The notes under the pieces: generated by a model
The model's database searches: none
Seen by the model: the letters and a program-made list of their open reading frames with translations, nothing else
Told to the model about the DNA's origin: nothing
Origin: Treponema sp.
Lineage (GTDB): Bacteria > Spirochaetota > Spirochaetia > Treponematales > Breznakiellaceae
Reading direction: 5' to 3'
NCBI GenBank assembly: GCA_031267675.1
Contig: JAIRYT010000003.1
Coordinates: forward strand, 1-47,725
Length of the DNA stretch: 47,725 nucleotides
Position numbers and translations under genes: made by a program
Shown here: positions 8,946-16,507 of the stretch, one piece after another
Layout: every line of letters starts with the position of its first letter
Position numbering within the stretch: position 1 is the first letter of the stretch

Positions 8946-9230
8946 TTACAGATCGCCAAACCCTTCTTCAATTAGCGATACAAGCGTATCAACAGCCCCG
9001 GCTTCGTCCGGGCCTTCGGCGGAAAGTTCAACGGATGCGCCCTTGTTCAGTATCATGGTTACCACGTGAACGATGGACTTTGCCGAACAGGATTTTACCG
9101 TGTTGCCTTCGCCGTCAAGTTTGGCAACCGTTATGACCGAGGTGAATTTTTTTGCGGCATTGACAAATTCCAGTCCGGGCCGCGCGTGAAGCCCCGTTCT
9201 ATTAACAATCGTTGTTTGCTTTGTATACAA
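8946..9230 (-). CDS. ptsH: Phosphocarrier protein HPr
   Basis: The 94-residue protein contains NRTGLHARPGLEFV with the phosphorylatable His15, and AKSIVHVV with the serine at the regulatory site. The C-terminal helix has EAGAVDTLVSLIEEGF. HPr receives phosphate from enzyme I and passes it to EIIA proteins, here presumably to the SrlB homologue of the same operon. The start is TTG at 9230, with GGAGATAGTC just upstream overlapping the end of ptsI. It is the last gene of the leftward glucitol-type PTS operon. A second HPr elsewhere in the genome cannot be excluded. Confidence 0.95.
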   Translation of the reverse strand: MYTKQTTIVNRTGLHARPGLEFVNAAKKFTSVITVAKLDGEGNTVKSCSAKSIVHVVTMILNKGASVELSAEGPDEAGAVDTLVSLIEEGFGDL

Positions 9231-9232
9231 GA

Positions 9233-10963
9233 CTATCTCCTTATTTTTGTTCGAACATGGTCTTTAAGCGAAGCTTCTACCTCGGCGGCGGTAGACAGAG
9301 CCAGCGCTTTGACCGCGGCTTCTTTCGCGCCGGCAGTGTCAAGATTGGTTATTATCCGCTTTACCGCAGCAATACAGGACGCCGACATACTCAATTTTCG
9401 TATACCCATGCCAATAAATACCAGCGCCGCCAGCGGATCGCCCCCCAGCTCTCCGCAGACGCTTAGGGGTTTACCGGCCTTTTTAAAGGATTTGGCGGTA
9501 TAATCAATAAGCCGCAGAAGCCCCGGATGAAAGCTTTGATAATAGTCCGCTAAATCGGGGTTTTGCCGATCAACCGCCAGCAAATACTGGCACAGATCAT
9601 TGGTGCCGATACTGGCAAAATCAACCTCGGAAACGATAAGGTCCGCAATAAGCGCCACGGCGGGAATCTCGATCATAATTCCCACCTTGATTGCTTCGTT
9701 AAAAGGAATCCCTTCGACCTTGAGTTCTTCTCTGCATTCCTGCAAAACAGCCTTTGCCCTGCGGAGATCTTCAAAGTTTTCCACCATGGGAAACATTATC
9801 GCAAGGTTTCCATAGATCGAGGCCCGTAAAATCGCCCGCAGTTGTGTCTTAAAAAGGTCCGGGTTTTTAAAACAAAGCCGCAACGCCCGGCAGCCAAGAA
9901 AGGGATTTTGTTCTACCGGCAGCGCCATGTAGTTTAGGGTTTTATCGCCCCCAATATCCAGCGTTCGTAAAATAACCTGCCGTTCCCCAAACGTTTCCGC
10001 CGCTTTTTTATACGCCTTAAACTGTCTTTCTTCGCAGGGTTGTTCCTTGCCGGTCATAAAAAGAAATTCCGATCTAAACAGCCCTACCCCGTCGGCAAAA
10101 ACAGCCGCCTCTAATTCATCATCGTTGGTGGAACCAATGTTTAAGCATACGTCAATCCTGACTCCGTCTTTGGTAAGGGGCGGAACCGATCGATATTTTT
10201 CAATCTCTGCCAGACGGTCGCGATACGCTTTTTGTTTTATTCCAAACTGTTCAAGCTCTTTTTCCGAGGGGCCAATGATAAGCTCCCCGTCAACCGCATC
10301 CACAATTACCATGTCATTATCGTTAACCGCCTCCATTACATTAGCGATCCCCAAGAGGGCCGGTATTCCGTAACTTCGGGCGATAATGGCCGAATGGCAG
10401 GTGGGCCCGCCGATCTCGGTAACAATGGCCAAGACCTTTTCCCTGTCCATGACGGCGGTATTCGAGGGCAATAAATCATGGGCAAAAACGACGGCGGGGC
10501 CGTTTATTTCCGAAAGGGTTTTATGCTCTACTCCCATTAGTATCCGTAAAATACGGTTTTTAATATCCTTAAAATCCATGCCCCGTTCATGAAGAACTTC
10601 ATCATCGGCGTCGCTCAGGATACCGATGAATTTTTCATATACGGTTTCTACCGCATATTCCGGCGCGTAATATTCCGCTTTGATAAGCCCCAGTATTTCA
10701 TCGGCCAGTTCGGTATCGTGAAGAATTTCAATGTGGGCTTCAAAGATAGCCGCTTTTTCCGGCTCGCCCTGACCTGTGAGATATTGAACCAGCTGGGTCA
10801 ATTCCTCATCCGCCCGGGCCGCTACCGCAAGATACCGGTCCGCGCCGGAAACAACAGCATCCGGTTCGATATAACTTACCGTAATCCTGGGGGTAAAGGG
10901 AATAAAAACAAAGGCCCTGCCTATGGCGACACCCTTTGATACCGGAGGCGCGTGAAATACCAC
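9233..10963 (-). CDS. ptsI: PTS enzyme I, phosphoenolpyruvate-protein phosphotransferase
   Basis: The 576-residue product matches the length of enzyme I. The phosphohistidine motif GGPTCHSAIIARSYGIP places the active His at about 190. The PEP-binding barrel follows, with DGVGLFRSEFLFM, LDIGGDK, MIEIPA, SIGTNDLCQY and the cysteine loop SVCGELGGDP. It moves phosphate from PEP to HPr in the cytoplasm. GTG at 10963 is preferred over the TTG six codons upstream, because AGGAGG lies six bases before it and the resulting N-terminus fits the family. It lies between the oxidoreductase and HPr in one operon, which equips the local EII complex with its own general PTS proteins. Confidence 0.95.
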   Translation of the reverse strand: MVFHAPPVSKGVAIGRAFVFIPFTPRITVSYIEPDAVVSGADRYLAVAARADEELTQLVQYLTGQGEPEKAAIFEAHIEILHDTELADEILGLIKAEYYAPEYAVETVYEKFIGILSDADDEVLHERGMDFKDIKNRILRILMGVEHKTLSEINGPAVVFAHDLLPSNTAVMDREKVLAIVTEIGGPTCHSAIIARSYGIPALLGIANVMEAVNDNDMVIVDAVDGELIIGPSEKELEQFGIKQKAYRDRLAEIEKYRSVPPLTKDGVRIDVCLNIGSTNDDELEAAVFADGVGLFRSEFLFMTGKEQPCEERQFKAYKKAAETFGERQVILRTLDIGGDKTLNYMALPVEQNPFLGCRALRLCFKNPDLFKTQLRAILRASIYGNLAIMFPMVENFEDLRRAKAVLQECREELKVEGIPFNEAIKVGIMIEIPAVALIADLIVSEVDFASIGTNDLCQYLLAVDRQNPDLADYYQSFHPGLLRLIDYTAKSFKKAGKPLSVCGELGGDPLAALVFIGMGIRKLSMSASCIAAVKRIITNLDTAGAKEAAVKALALSTAAEVEASLKDHVRTKIRR

Positions 10964-10973
10964 CTGGTTCCTC

Positions 10974-12269
10974 CTATACAAACAGGGCGTCCTGAAGCTT
11001 TCGCAGCTGGACGATCAGGGTGCTTTCGTCCAGTTCAACATCGGCATAGGTAAGCGGTTCGCCTTTTTTTACGCCGCGCAGCATCTTTGTTTTTTTGTTC
11101 ACCAGTCCCATAGGCAGAATATTTTTTGCTTTTGCTTCCTTTGCGGAAATAAAACTTCCCCGGATGGTAAAGCCGCCGATTCCGTCCAGCGTATCCCCGG
11201 CCTTAAGATCAATCTTGGCTATGGCGCCTGTTTCGGCCACAAGACCCATGCGGGGCACAATGGTAGGTTCATGATCGATAACCGCCTTGGCGACAGACAG
11301 GGGGGTTTCCAGGCTTGTCAAATGGTAGGGCCGGTACAGCACAAAATTGGGACCCGCCCCCATGCTCAAATAATTTAATTCATGAAGGATATCCGGCTGT
11401 GTGGTGGATATAATTACAAATACGCCGGGAGCGACGCCGTTAATGTATTCAATAACGCCGTAATTATCAAGAATACCCCCTTCGCTTTTAAGACTAAGCA
11501 GCGCGGGCAGATCCTTTACCCCGCCGGACGCGCCGTGGGCTCCCGGTATATCGGGAAGAAACCCGGTGGCATTGGCCATGGCGGTCATTTCTACCATGGT
11601 TTTTGTGCCGTCTTTAAACGCGCAGATCATTTTGGCGCTGGCGCCCTTTTTTGCCGCTTCGGCGGTGACGGTGTCGGGGTTGCAGTCATAATCGACGGCG
11701 TTGTTTTTTCCTTTTCCCACAACACGGACATCAAAACCCAACGCGCGGGCAAAATCAAACATTTCAATAACCGCCCCCGGTTCGTCCCCCGCGGACCCGG
11801 TATACACAACCCCGGCGTTATTTGCCAGCTTGTAAAGTATATGGCCAATGCAGACATCGGTCTCGACATTAAGCATAACAATATGTTTGCCGTTATTTAT
11901 CGCGTCAATGGCTACCTTGGCTCCCACTTCGGGAACCCCGGTGGCGTCTACGGCGCAGTCAATACGGGCGCACTTGGACGCCAATTCATTATTGGTGGTA
12001 ACCGCAAATTTTCCGGCGGCCAAAAGCGCGTCGCCTTCTTCAATGGTTTTGGCAACATGGTAATCTTTTCCTTCGCGTAAACCGGCGTGGTTGTAGGCGT
12101 CCTTTGCGTTATCAAGGTTCACATCCACCACCACGGCGGGCCGCATCCCCTTCATTAACATCATTTGGCCGACCATTCCCCTGCCCATTTGGCCGGCCCC
12201 TACAATGCCCGCATAAATAGGGCTTCCTTTCTTTTCAAGCGCTTCCAGCTTGTAATTCATTCCAATCAT
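10974..12269 (-). CDS. NAD(P)-binding oxidoreductase with C-terminal SAF domain
   Basis: The 431-residue protein opens with a Rossmann fold (YAGIVGAGQMGRGMVGQM, GxGxxG at residues about 20-26), then homoserine-dehydrogenase-like blocks (IDCAVDATGVPEVGAK, VVYTGSAGDEPGAVIEM, HELNYLSMGAGPNFVLYRPYHL). It ends with a SAF domain (AKIDLKAGDTLDGIGGFTIRG to KKGEPLTYADVELD). Related proteins occur beside glucitol-type PTS genes and probably oxidise or reduce the imported sugar-alcohol phosphate or its derivative; the precise substrate is not known to me. GAGGAAGGATT precedes ATG 12269. It follows srlB by about 110 bases and precedes ptsI directly. Confidence 0.8.
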   Translation of the reverse strand: MIGMNYKLEALEKKGSPIYAGIVGAGQMGRGMVGQMMLMKGMRPAVVVDVNLDNAKDAYNHAGLREGKDYHVAKTIEEGDALLAAGKFAVTTNNELASKCARIDCAVDATGVPEVGAKVAIDAINNGKHIVMLNVETDVCIGHILYKLANNAGVVYTGSAGDEPGAVIEMFDFARALGFDVRVVGKGKNNAVDYDCNPDTVTAEAAKKGASAKMICAFKDGTKTMVEMTAMANATGFLPDIPGAHGASGGVKDLPALLSLKSEGGILDNYGVIEYINGVAPGVFVIISTTQPDILHELNYLSMGAGPNFVLYRPYHLTSLETPLSVAKAVIDHEPTIVPRMGLVAETGAIAKIDLKAGDTLDGIGGFTIRGSFISAKEAKAKNILPMGLVNKKTKMLRGVKKGEPLTYADVELDESTLIVQLRKLQDALFV

Positions 12270-12380
12270 AATCCTTCCTCTTTTACCGTTTTACCGTGCC
12301 TGTACCGGCACATTTAATTTGTCTGCTAACGGGCAGCTTGCCGGAAACCCAACAAGCCGCCCGTCAAAATTCTTTCCCTG
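12270..12380 (-). other. Intercistronic gap between srlB and the oxidoreductase
   Basis: This 111-base gap holds the ribosome site of the oxidoreductase near its left end. A small hairpin, GTGCC and GGCAC around TGTACC (about 12297-12312), is also visible. The hairpin has no strong T-run in the leftward direction, so it looks more like an RNA processing or stability element than a terminator. No short gene is apparent. Confidence 0.4.
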
Positions 12381-12737
12381 TCAGGTGAACAGGATTTCAA
12401 AGGGATCTCCGGCTTTGATGTCGGGCATGTTTCCTTTAAGTTCAATATGACCGGGACTTTCCGGCGTATTGAGGCCTGAAAATTTAAAGGTGCAGTGTCC
12501 CATTTTACGCAGGGTATAATTAGCCTCTTCCCCCACGGCGGTAACCACATAGTCCTTATTCCCCAGAATTACCACATCATCGGGCTTTACATCCCTGTCC
12601 AGCGAAACAATGGTATGCAGTACGGACATTTCCGCCAATTCCGGCGGGGCGTTGTTGTTAAACACAATTATAACGCCTTCCGCCCGGAATTCGGCGACAA
12701 GTTCGCCTATCGCCGTAACCGTTGATTTAAAATCCAT
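12381..12737 (-). CDS. srlB: PTS glucitol/sorbitol-type EIIA component
   Basis: The 118-residue protein follows the GutA/SrlB pattern: MDFKSTVTAIG at the start, GNKDYVVTAVGEEANYTLRKMGHCTFKFSGLN in its centre (compare VTAVGSVAEDNLRELGHVTLRF in the enterobacterial protein), and SPGHIELKG near the end. EIIA takes phosphate from HPr to EIIB. The likely phosphorylated histidine is in SVLHTIVSL (about residue 48), though the family's HCHGEL context is altered. ATG 12737 is chosen over an overlapping TTG at 12755, whose extra residues are not family-like. It follows srlE with a 14-base gap. Confidence 0.9.
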   Translation of the reverse strand: MDFKSTVTAIGELVAEFRAEGVIIVFNNNAPPELAEMSVLHTIVSLDRDVKPDDVVILGNKDYVVTAVGEEANYTLRKMGHCTFKFSGLNTPESPGHIELKGNMPDIKAGDPFEILFT

Positions 12738-12751
12738 ACCAGCCCCGCCGA

Positions 12752-13711
12752 TCAATACAGGCCAAAGCTAAACAGATACGCGATAACTACCGCGATCGGG
12801 CCGGTTATCAGACGGGAGAACAATACTGCGGGAACACCTGCGCTTACCGTATCGGGTTCCGCCTCTCCAAGGGCGAGACCTACCGGAACAAAGTCACAGC
12901 CGACCTGAGCGTCAATGGCGAAGAGCGCGGGAAGCGCCATAGAGGGCTTAATCGCTCCGGCGGCAATCTGCTCGCCCACCAGTACGCCGACTATCTGCGC
13001 GATAACCGCTCCGGGCCCTATAATCGGCGAGACAAAGGGAATGGCGCAGATAACTGACAGCACGAGCATTCCGGGAAGCGAACCCGCCAGCGGCGCGACG
13101 CCTTTGGCGATAACGCTTCCCAGCCCGGTACCGTTGACAATACCGATGATAACCGAAATAAAGGCCATAAAGGGCAGAATATGCCTGATTACCATGTCAA
13201 TGGTTTCACGTCCGGCCTGAAAGAACTTGCCGACAAAAACGCCTACACCCTTGCCAAGGCGGACAAAAATTCCCTGTTGACTGCCGCTGTCGCTGCTGGA
13301 GGTTTCGCTCACGCTGCTTGTAGCCACGGTTACCTGCTCGCTTCCGTCGGCATAGGAAAGGTCTCCCTCTTTAACGCCGGAAACATAGATATCCCCGGTA
13401 ATAAATTTTGCCAGCGGACCGCTTGGCCCGGTCTGCATAAGATTTATCGTCGGTATGCGTTTTTTGGGATACACGCCGCAGCGGGCCGTTCCTCCGCAGT
13501 CGATAATTACTACGGCGATTTTATTTTCGGCCACGCCCCTGGTAAAGCCGTCTGCCGCTTCGGCTCCGGTCATTTCGGCGATTTTTTTGGTAAGCGGATC
13601 AATACCGCCGCCCGTTACCGAAACGATCATGTTTTTTTCTTCGGTGGGCTGAATTACCAGCGGGCCTCCCCAGCCGCCGCGCCCCGCGGAAATTTTAATC
13701 GCTTTATACAT
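12752..13711 (-). CDS. srlE: PTS glucitol/sorbitol-type EIIBC component
   Basis: The 319-residue protein starts with the IIB domain (GRGGWGGPLVIQP, then VVIIDCGGTARCGVYPKKRIPTINL split across about residues 67-92). This domain includes the conserved cysteines at about 72 and 78, one of which carries the phosphate. It continues through TGPSGPLAKFITGDIYVSGVKE. From about residue 170 it becomes a membrane IIC half with IRHILPFMAFISVIIG and SPIIGPGAVIAQIVGVL. Similarity to E. coli SrlE runs through the whole length. It transports and phosphorylates a polyol with SrlA. GGGGGT precedes the ATG. Confidence 0.95.
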   Translation of the reverse strand: MYKAIKISAGRGGWGGPLVIQPTEEKNMIVSVTGGGIDPLTKKIAEMTGAEAADGFTRGVAENKIAVVIIDCGGTARCGVYPKKRIPTINLMQTGPSGPLAKFITGDIYVSGVKEGDLSYADGSEQVTVATSSVSETSSSDSGSQQGIFVRLGKGVGVFVGKFFQAGRETIDMVIRHILPFMAFISVIIGIVNGTGLGSVIAKGVAPLAGSLPGMLVLSVICAIPFVSPIIGPGAVIAQIVGVLVGEQIAAGAIKPSMALPALFAIDAQVGCDFVPVGLALGEAEPDTVSAGVPAVLFSRLITGPIAVVIAYLFSFGLY

Positions 13712-13712
13712 C

Positions 13713-14246
13713 TTAGACCCCCTGCTTTTTCATAAAGATAGCGGTAATACGTTCGGTAACAAGACCGCGTATCAGGATGACGATTACGCCGACAATAAAG
13801 AAGCGTACCGCCAAAGGGCCAAGGGAATAACCCAGGGCGGTGATGCCGTTTGCTATTCCCAGATATACAAAGAGTTCCCCCGCGTTGGCATGGGGAAAAA
13901 GCCCCGTAATTGGATGACAAAAAGAAACCGCCGCGTCATAGAACGCCGGTTTATATTTTTCTTCCAAAAATCTGCCGAATGTATACGCCATGGGGTTGCA
14001 CAGGATGAACATTGAAAGAACCGGCAATACCGTATAACGGAGGAGCCAGAATTTACTGCATTTCTTGGCAAACCCGTCCACCCGATCCTGCCCGATAATG
14101 CTTATCAAGGCATTGACAAAGGTGATAAGTACGATCAGCGTGGGAATAATACCCGTTACCAATCCCATAAAATTCTGACCGCCGAGGTTAAACAGGTTAA
14201 TAAACCATTCGGCCCCTTTGGAAAGAGCGTTTAATACATTTTCCAC
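13713..14246 (-). CDS. srlA: PTS glucitol/sorbitol-type EIIC component
   Basis: The 177-residue membrane protein begins ENVLNALSKGAEWFINLFNLGGQNFMGLV and contains FGRFLEEKYKPAFYDAAVSFCHPITGLFPHANAGELFVYLGIANG (spread over residues 85-130). These are the hallmark segments of SrlA. It forms the translocation part of the EII complex with the membrane half of SrlE. The start is GTG at 14246, preceded by GGAGGTACATT. It is separated from gutM by 93 bases without another gene and is immediately followed by srlE. Confidence 0.95.
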   Translation of the reverse strand: MENVLNALSKGAEWFINLFNLGGQNFMGLVTGIIPTLIVLITFVNALISIIGQDRVDGFAKKCSKFWLLRYTVLPVLSMFILCNPMAYTFGRFLEEKYKPAFYDAAVSFCHPITGLFPHANAGELFVYLGIANGITALGYSLGPLAVRFFIVGVIVILIRGLVTERITAIFMKKQGV

Positions 14247-14339
14247 AATGTACCTCCATAACTATTTTTTGCCGTCCCGATCCACTTGCCCCCTCCTTTA
14301 AGGCCGCGTAACGCCAAAGACACTACGCCTGTTTTTTGA

Positions 14340-14819
14340 TCAGGTGGCACTCGTCCCCGCTACAAAATTATCCTCTTCTTCTTCCGCCTCGCGGCGGAGC
14401 CGTAAATCAATTGCCTCTACCGCCTGTATCAGGGCGCCCTTCTTTTTACTTAAAACCGCCGGATTATAGGGATGCCGTTTCCGGTAGCTCCGCATTTCCA
14501 CCGCGTCCCGTTCAATGCCGCGCTTTCGTATTTCGTCAAGGCAAAGCCCCGTATATTGGGAAAGCTCGACAAAACGGGCAAAGACGGTGTACCCGCTCAT
14601 GCTCTGGACGGTAACAACCCTGTCCTGTTTCCTGTCGTACACAAGGATAAGCAGCTCCCCGGGTTTTAAGCGGCCCCGCCTCTGGCCAATACCCAAAATT
14701 CCCCTGCCAAGGTGCTTTTTTACCGCGCGTTGGTAACGGCGCACCTGCACATACCCAAAAAGCATTTGAAGCGCCAAAAGAATAAAAATGACAAAAAACA
14801 GTTGTTCCCGGCTGCCGAT
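14340..14819 (-). CDS. gutM: GutM-like glucitol operon activator (atypical start)
   Basis: The product has a membrane segment (LFFVIFILLALQMLFGYVQV), then RYQRAVKKHLGRGILGIGQRRGRLKPGEL and SGYTVFARFVELSQYTG, matching the enterobacterial GutM pattern (GRxxGRFKP and GLTVFARP). GutM is described as an activator of the glucitol operon, although its membrane segment hints at a different mechanism. A long open frame extends up to 14906, but a strong promoter lies inside it (14866-14894), so upstream ATGs are untranscribed. The best ribosome site, AGGGAGG (14825-14831), points at in-frame ATC 14819, giving about 159 residues. The C-terminal 50 residues exceed the usual length and are basic and acidic in blocks. 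Confidence 0.75.
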   Translation of the reverse strand: MGSREQLFFVIFILLALQMLFGYVQVRRYQRAVKKHLGRGILGIGQRRGRLKPGELLILVYDRKQDRVVTVQSMSGYTVFARFVELSQYTGLCLDEIRKRGIERDAVEMRSYRKRHPYNPAVLSKKKGALIQAVEAIDLRLRREAEEEEDNFVAGTSAT

Positions 14820-14865
14820 ACAAACCTCCCTGCGGCCATTCTTTAGATATGCCCGTCGATTTAGT

Positions 14866-14894
14866 ATGCTACCCGCGGATTTGAAATTTGTCAA
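14866..14894 (-). promoter_or_regulatory. Sigma-70-type promoter of the glucitol PTS operon
   Basis: On the minus strand TTGACA (14889-14894) is followed after exactly 17 bases by TAGCAT (14866-14871). This predicts transcription starting near 14859 and a leader of about 40 bases carrying the AGGGAGG site of gutM. One arm of the operator-like inverted repeat overlaps the -35 box. Confidence 0.75.
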
Positions 14895-14919
14895 CATTTT
14901 TTTCATGAAATAAATTTCA
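14882..14919. promoter_or_regulatory. Palindromic operator candidates for the SorC-family regulator
   Basis: TGAAAT-AA-ATTTCA (14906-14919) is an interrupted perfect palindrome, partly overlapping the perfect palindrome TTTCATGAAA (14901-14910). A further TGAAATTT (14882-14889) mirrors AAATTTCA (14912-14919). They lie between the divergent promoters of gutM and the regulator and touch the gutM -35 box, the expected place for autoregulation and operon control. Confidence 0.55.
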
Positions 14920-14923
14920 CTCC

Positions 14924-14953
14924 TTGACGTATCACCCCCGCTTGCTTTATGAT
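14924..14953 (+). promoter_or_regulatory. Promoter of the SorC-family regulator gene
   Basis: TTGACG (14924-14929) and TATGAT (14948-14953) are separated by 18 bases. Transcription would start near 14960, so the TTG at 14959 cannot be the translation start, and the GGGAAG at 14961-14966 serves ATG 14971. Confidence 0.65.
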
Positions 14954-14970
14954 TACGCTTGGGAAGTCCA

Positions 14971-15915
14971 ATGGGTTACAGTGAAACTGCGCTTGTCGAA
15001 ATAGCGGAAATGTACTATGAACAGGGTCTAAGCCGAAAGGTCATTGCCCACCAGTTAGGACTGTCCAGCCCTACCTTGAGCAGGATGTTTCAAAAAATCC
15101 GTGAATTGGGGATTGTGGAAATAACGATCCGCCGCCCGGAAGCAAAAACCAGGGATCTTCTTGATCTGGCAAAAAAAACATGCTTGAAACTCAAACTAAG
15201 AGAAGTTCTGGTAACTTCAACCTCCTCTACCGTGGGATTGACGCGAAGAACCATGGGAAAAATGTGCGCCCAGTGGCTTGGCAATAAAATAAAGAAAAAC
15301 ACCATTCTTGGCCTTGCCGGAGGCCGTTCCGTTGTTTCGATGGCGGATTTTCTTGAAAAAGCCCCCTATCCCACAAAAATTGTTTCCCTTATGGGGGGCA
15401 TCAATTCCACAAATTATAACATCCATTCGGATATGGCGGTCTGGAATGTTTCCAAGCGCATGGGGGCGTCTTCTCATATTTTGCATAGTCCGGCGGTTTT
15501 GGCCGATAAAACCGATGTCGTAAACATAAAGAAAAACCCCGTTGTCTCTCAGGTAATATCGATGTTTGACAAAATCGATCTGGCCATAATCGGCATCGGC
15601 GCGCTAAGCACCGAAGATTCCCTTCTTTTGCAGTCCGATCTCCTGACGCGGCGGGATATCGCGTTCTTAAACAAAGGTGAATATATCGGGGAAATGTGCG
15701 GACGGTTTTTTAACAAAAAAGGCAAAGAACTGGAGAACGATCTGGCGGAACGGACCGTGGCGATTACCTTAAAACAGTTAAGCAAAATTCCCCTGGTCTG
15801 CCTTATGGCCTCGGGGCCGGAAAAACTGGAAGGCATCCGTATCGCCGCCAAAGCCGGATTTTTTAACGTTTTAATTACCGACGAGGATACGGCAAACGCC
15901 TTAGGAGCGACCTAA
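14971..15915 (+). CDS. SorC/DeoR-type sugar-binding transcriptional regulator
   Basis: The 314-residue product has an N-terminal helix-turn-helix (LVEIAEMYYEQGLSRKVIAHQLGLSSPTLSRMF in about residues 6-40). This is joined to a SorC sugar-binding domain recognisable from LGLAGGRSVVSMAD, VSLMGGINST, DLAIIGIGALS, GEYIGEMCGRFF and VCLMASGPEKLEGIRIAAKAG. Such proteins sense phosphorylated sugars and control nearby uptake operons. The divergent position against the glucitol PTS operon makes that operon its probable target. Its last three codons and TAA stop lie in a 37-base repeat also found at the end of hicA, so the original C-terminus may have been replaced. Confidence 0.9.
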   Translation: MGYSETALVEIAEMYYEQGLSRKVIAHQLGLSSPTLSRMFQKIRELGIVEITIRRPEAKTRDLLDLAKKTCLKLKLREVLVTSTSSTVGLTRRTMGKMCAQWLGNKIKKNTILGLAGGRSVVSMADFLEKAPYPTKIVSLMGGINSTNYNIHSDMAVWNVSKRMGASSHILHSPAVLADKTDVVNIKKNPVVSQVISMFDKIDLAIIGIGALSTEDSLLLQSDLLTRRDIAFLNKGEYIGEMCGRFFNKKGKELENDLAERTVAITLKQLSKIPLVCLMASGPEKLEGIRIAAKAGFFNVLITDEDTANALGAT

Positions 15916-15938
15916 AGGTCGATCCTCGACAAGCTGCT
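15902..15938 (+). repeat. Interspersed 37-base repeat supplying a stop codon, copy 1
   Basis: These 37 bases are identical to the reverse complement of 40659-40695. The core is a hairpin, CGACC-TAAA-GGTCG, whose loop contains the TAA stop of the upstream regulator gene. Both host genes therefore end with Gly-Ala-Thr-stop although they are unrelated. Confidence 0.85.
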
Positions 15939-15955
15939 GGGATTGGGTTAAACAC

Positions 15956-16507
15956 TCAGCGGCTTTTTACATACAGCGCAAGCACCCTGCCGATAAAAAG
16001 CCGGTGGTAATCAGTTCCGCCGGGGTAGTTTTTCTCGATGTCCGGGTCAAGAAATTTGGACGGATCAATATCGTGGGTATAGAGTTTGCGGCAGCCAATT
16101 ACTTCTTCCGCTTCTTTAAAGCCGACAATGCCGTCCTCAAACATGACAGGGGTAAGACCCGCGGCCTCGGCCTTGTCGGTATCGCGGCCGGATCGCGATC
16201 CGCAGATTTCAAGCTTTTCCCTTTGGCCCTTAAAAAACGACAGCGAGTAAGAATCGGCTTTATTGATAAACCTGTAGGTATGGCGGCTTGGTCTTACCAG
16301 GCATATTGCCACATCAAAATTCCAGATTATTCCCATCGCGCCCCAGGAAGCGGTCATGGTGTTCCAGTCGCCCGGATCGCTTTTTACGTCTCCCGCGGTA
16401 ATCAACATCCAGCCGTTCCCGATACGATCCGCCACCGAGCCCGAAAACGCGCGAAAGTCCGCGCCGCGCCATTCACTTCCCGCGTCTACCGCTTCTTTTT
16501 GCCTCAT
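15956..16507 (-). CDS. Flavin reductase-like FMN-binding protein
   Basis: The 183-residue protein shows the flavin-reductase-like split barrel: GWMLITAGDVKSDPGDWNTMTASWGAMGIIW, then VAICLVRPSRHTYRFINKADSYSLSFF, and the C-terminal RLFIGRVLALYVK (quoted in pieces). The N(T/x)MTASWG block binds FMN in the family. It may reduce flavin or a flavin-linked substrate using NAD(P)H, but the partner is unknown. Its ATG at 16507 overlaps the stop of pgi by four bases, so both are probably translated from one mRNA. Confidence 0.85.
   Translation of the reverse strand: MRQKEAVDAGSEWRGADFRAFSGSVADRIGNGWMLITAGDVKSDPGDWNTMTASWGAMGIIWNFDVAICLVRPSRHTYRFINKADSYSLSFFKGQREKLEICGSRSGRDTDKAEAAGLTPVMFEDGIVGFKEAEEVIGCRKLYTHDIDPSKFLDPDIEKNYPGGTDYHRLFIGRVLALYVKSR

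Noticed and set aside
11382-12080. 232-codon plus-strand frame
   Set aside because: It lies wholly opposite the well supported SAF-domain oxidoreductase and shows no recognisable motif.
14820-14906. Upstream ATG start of gutM
   Set aside because: A TTGACA-17-TAGCAT promoter lies inside this part, so it would be untranscribed, and the extra residues have no family match.
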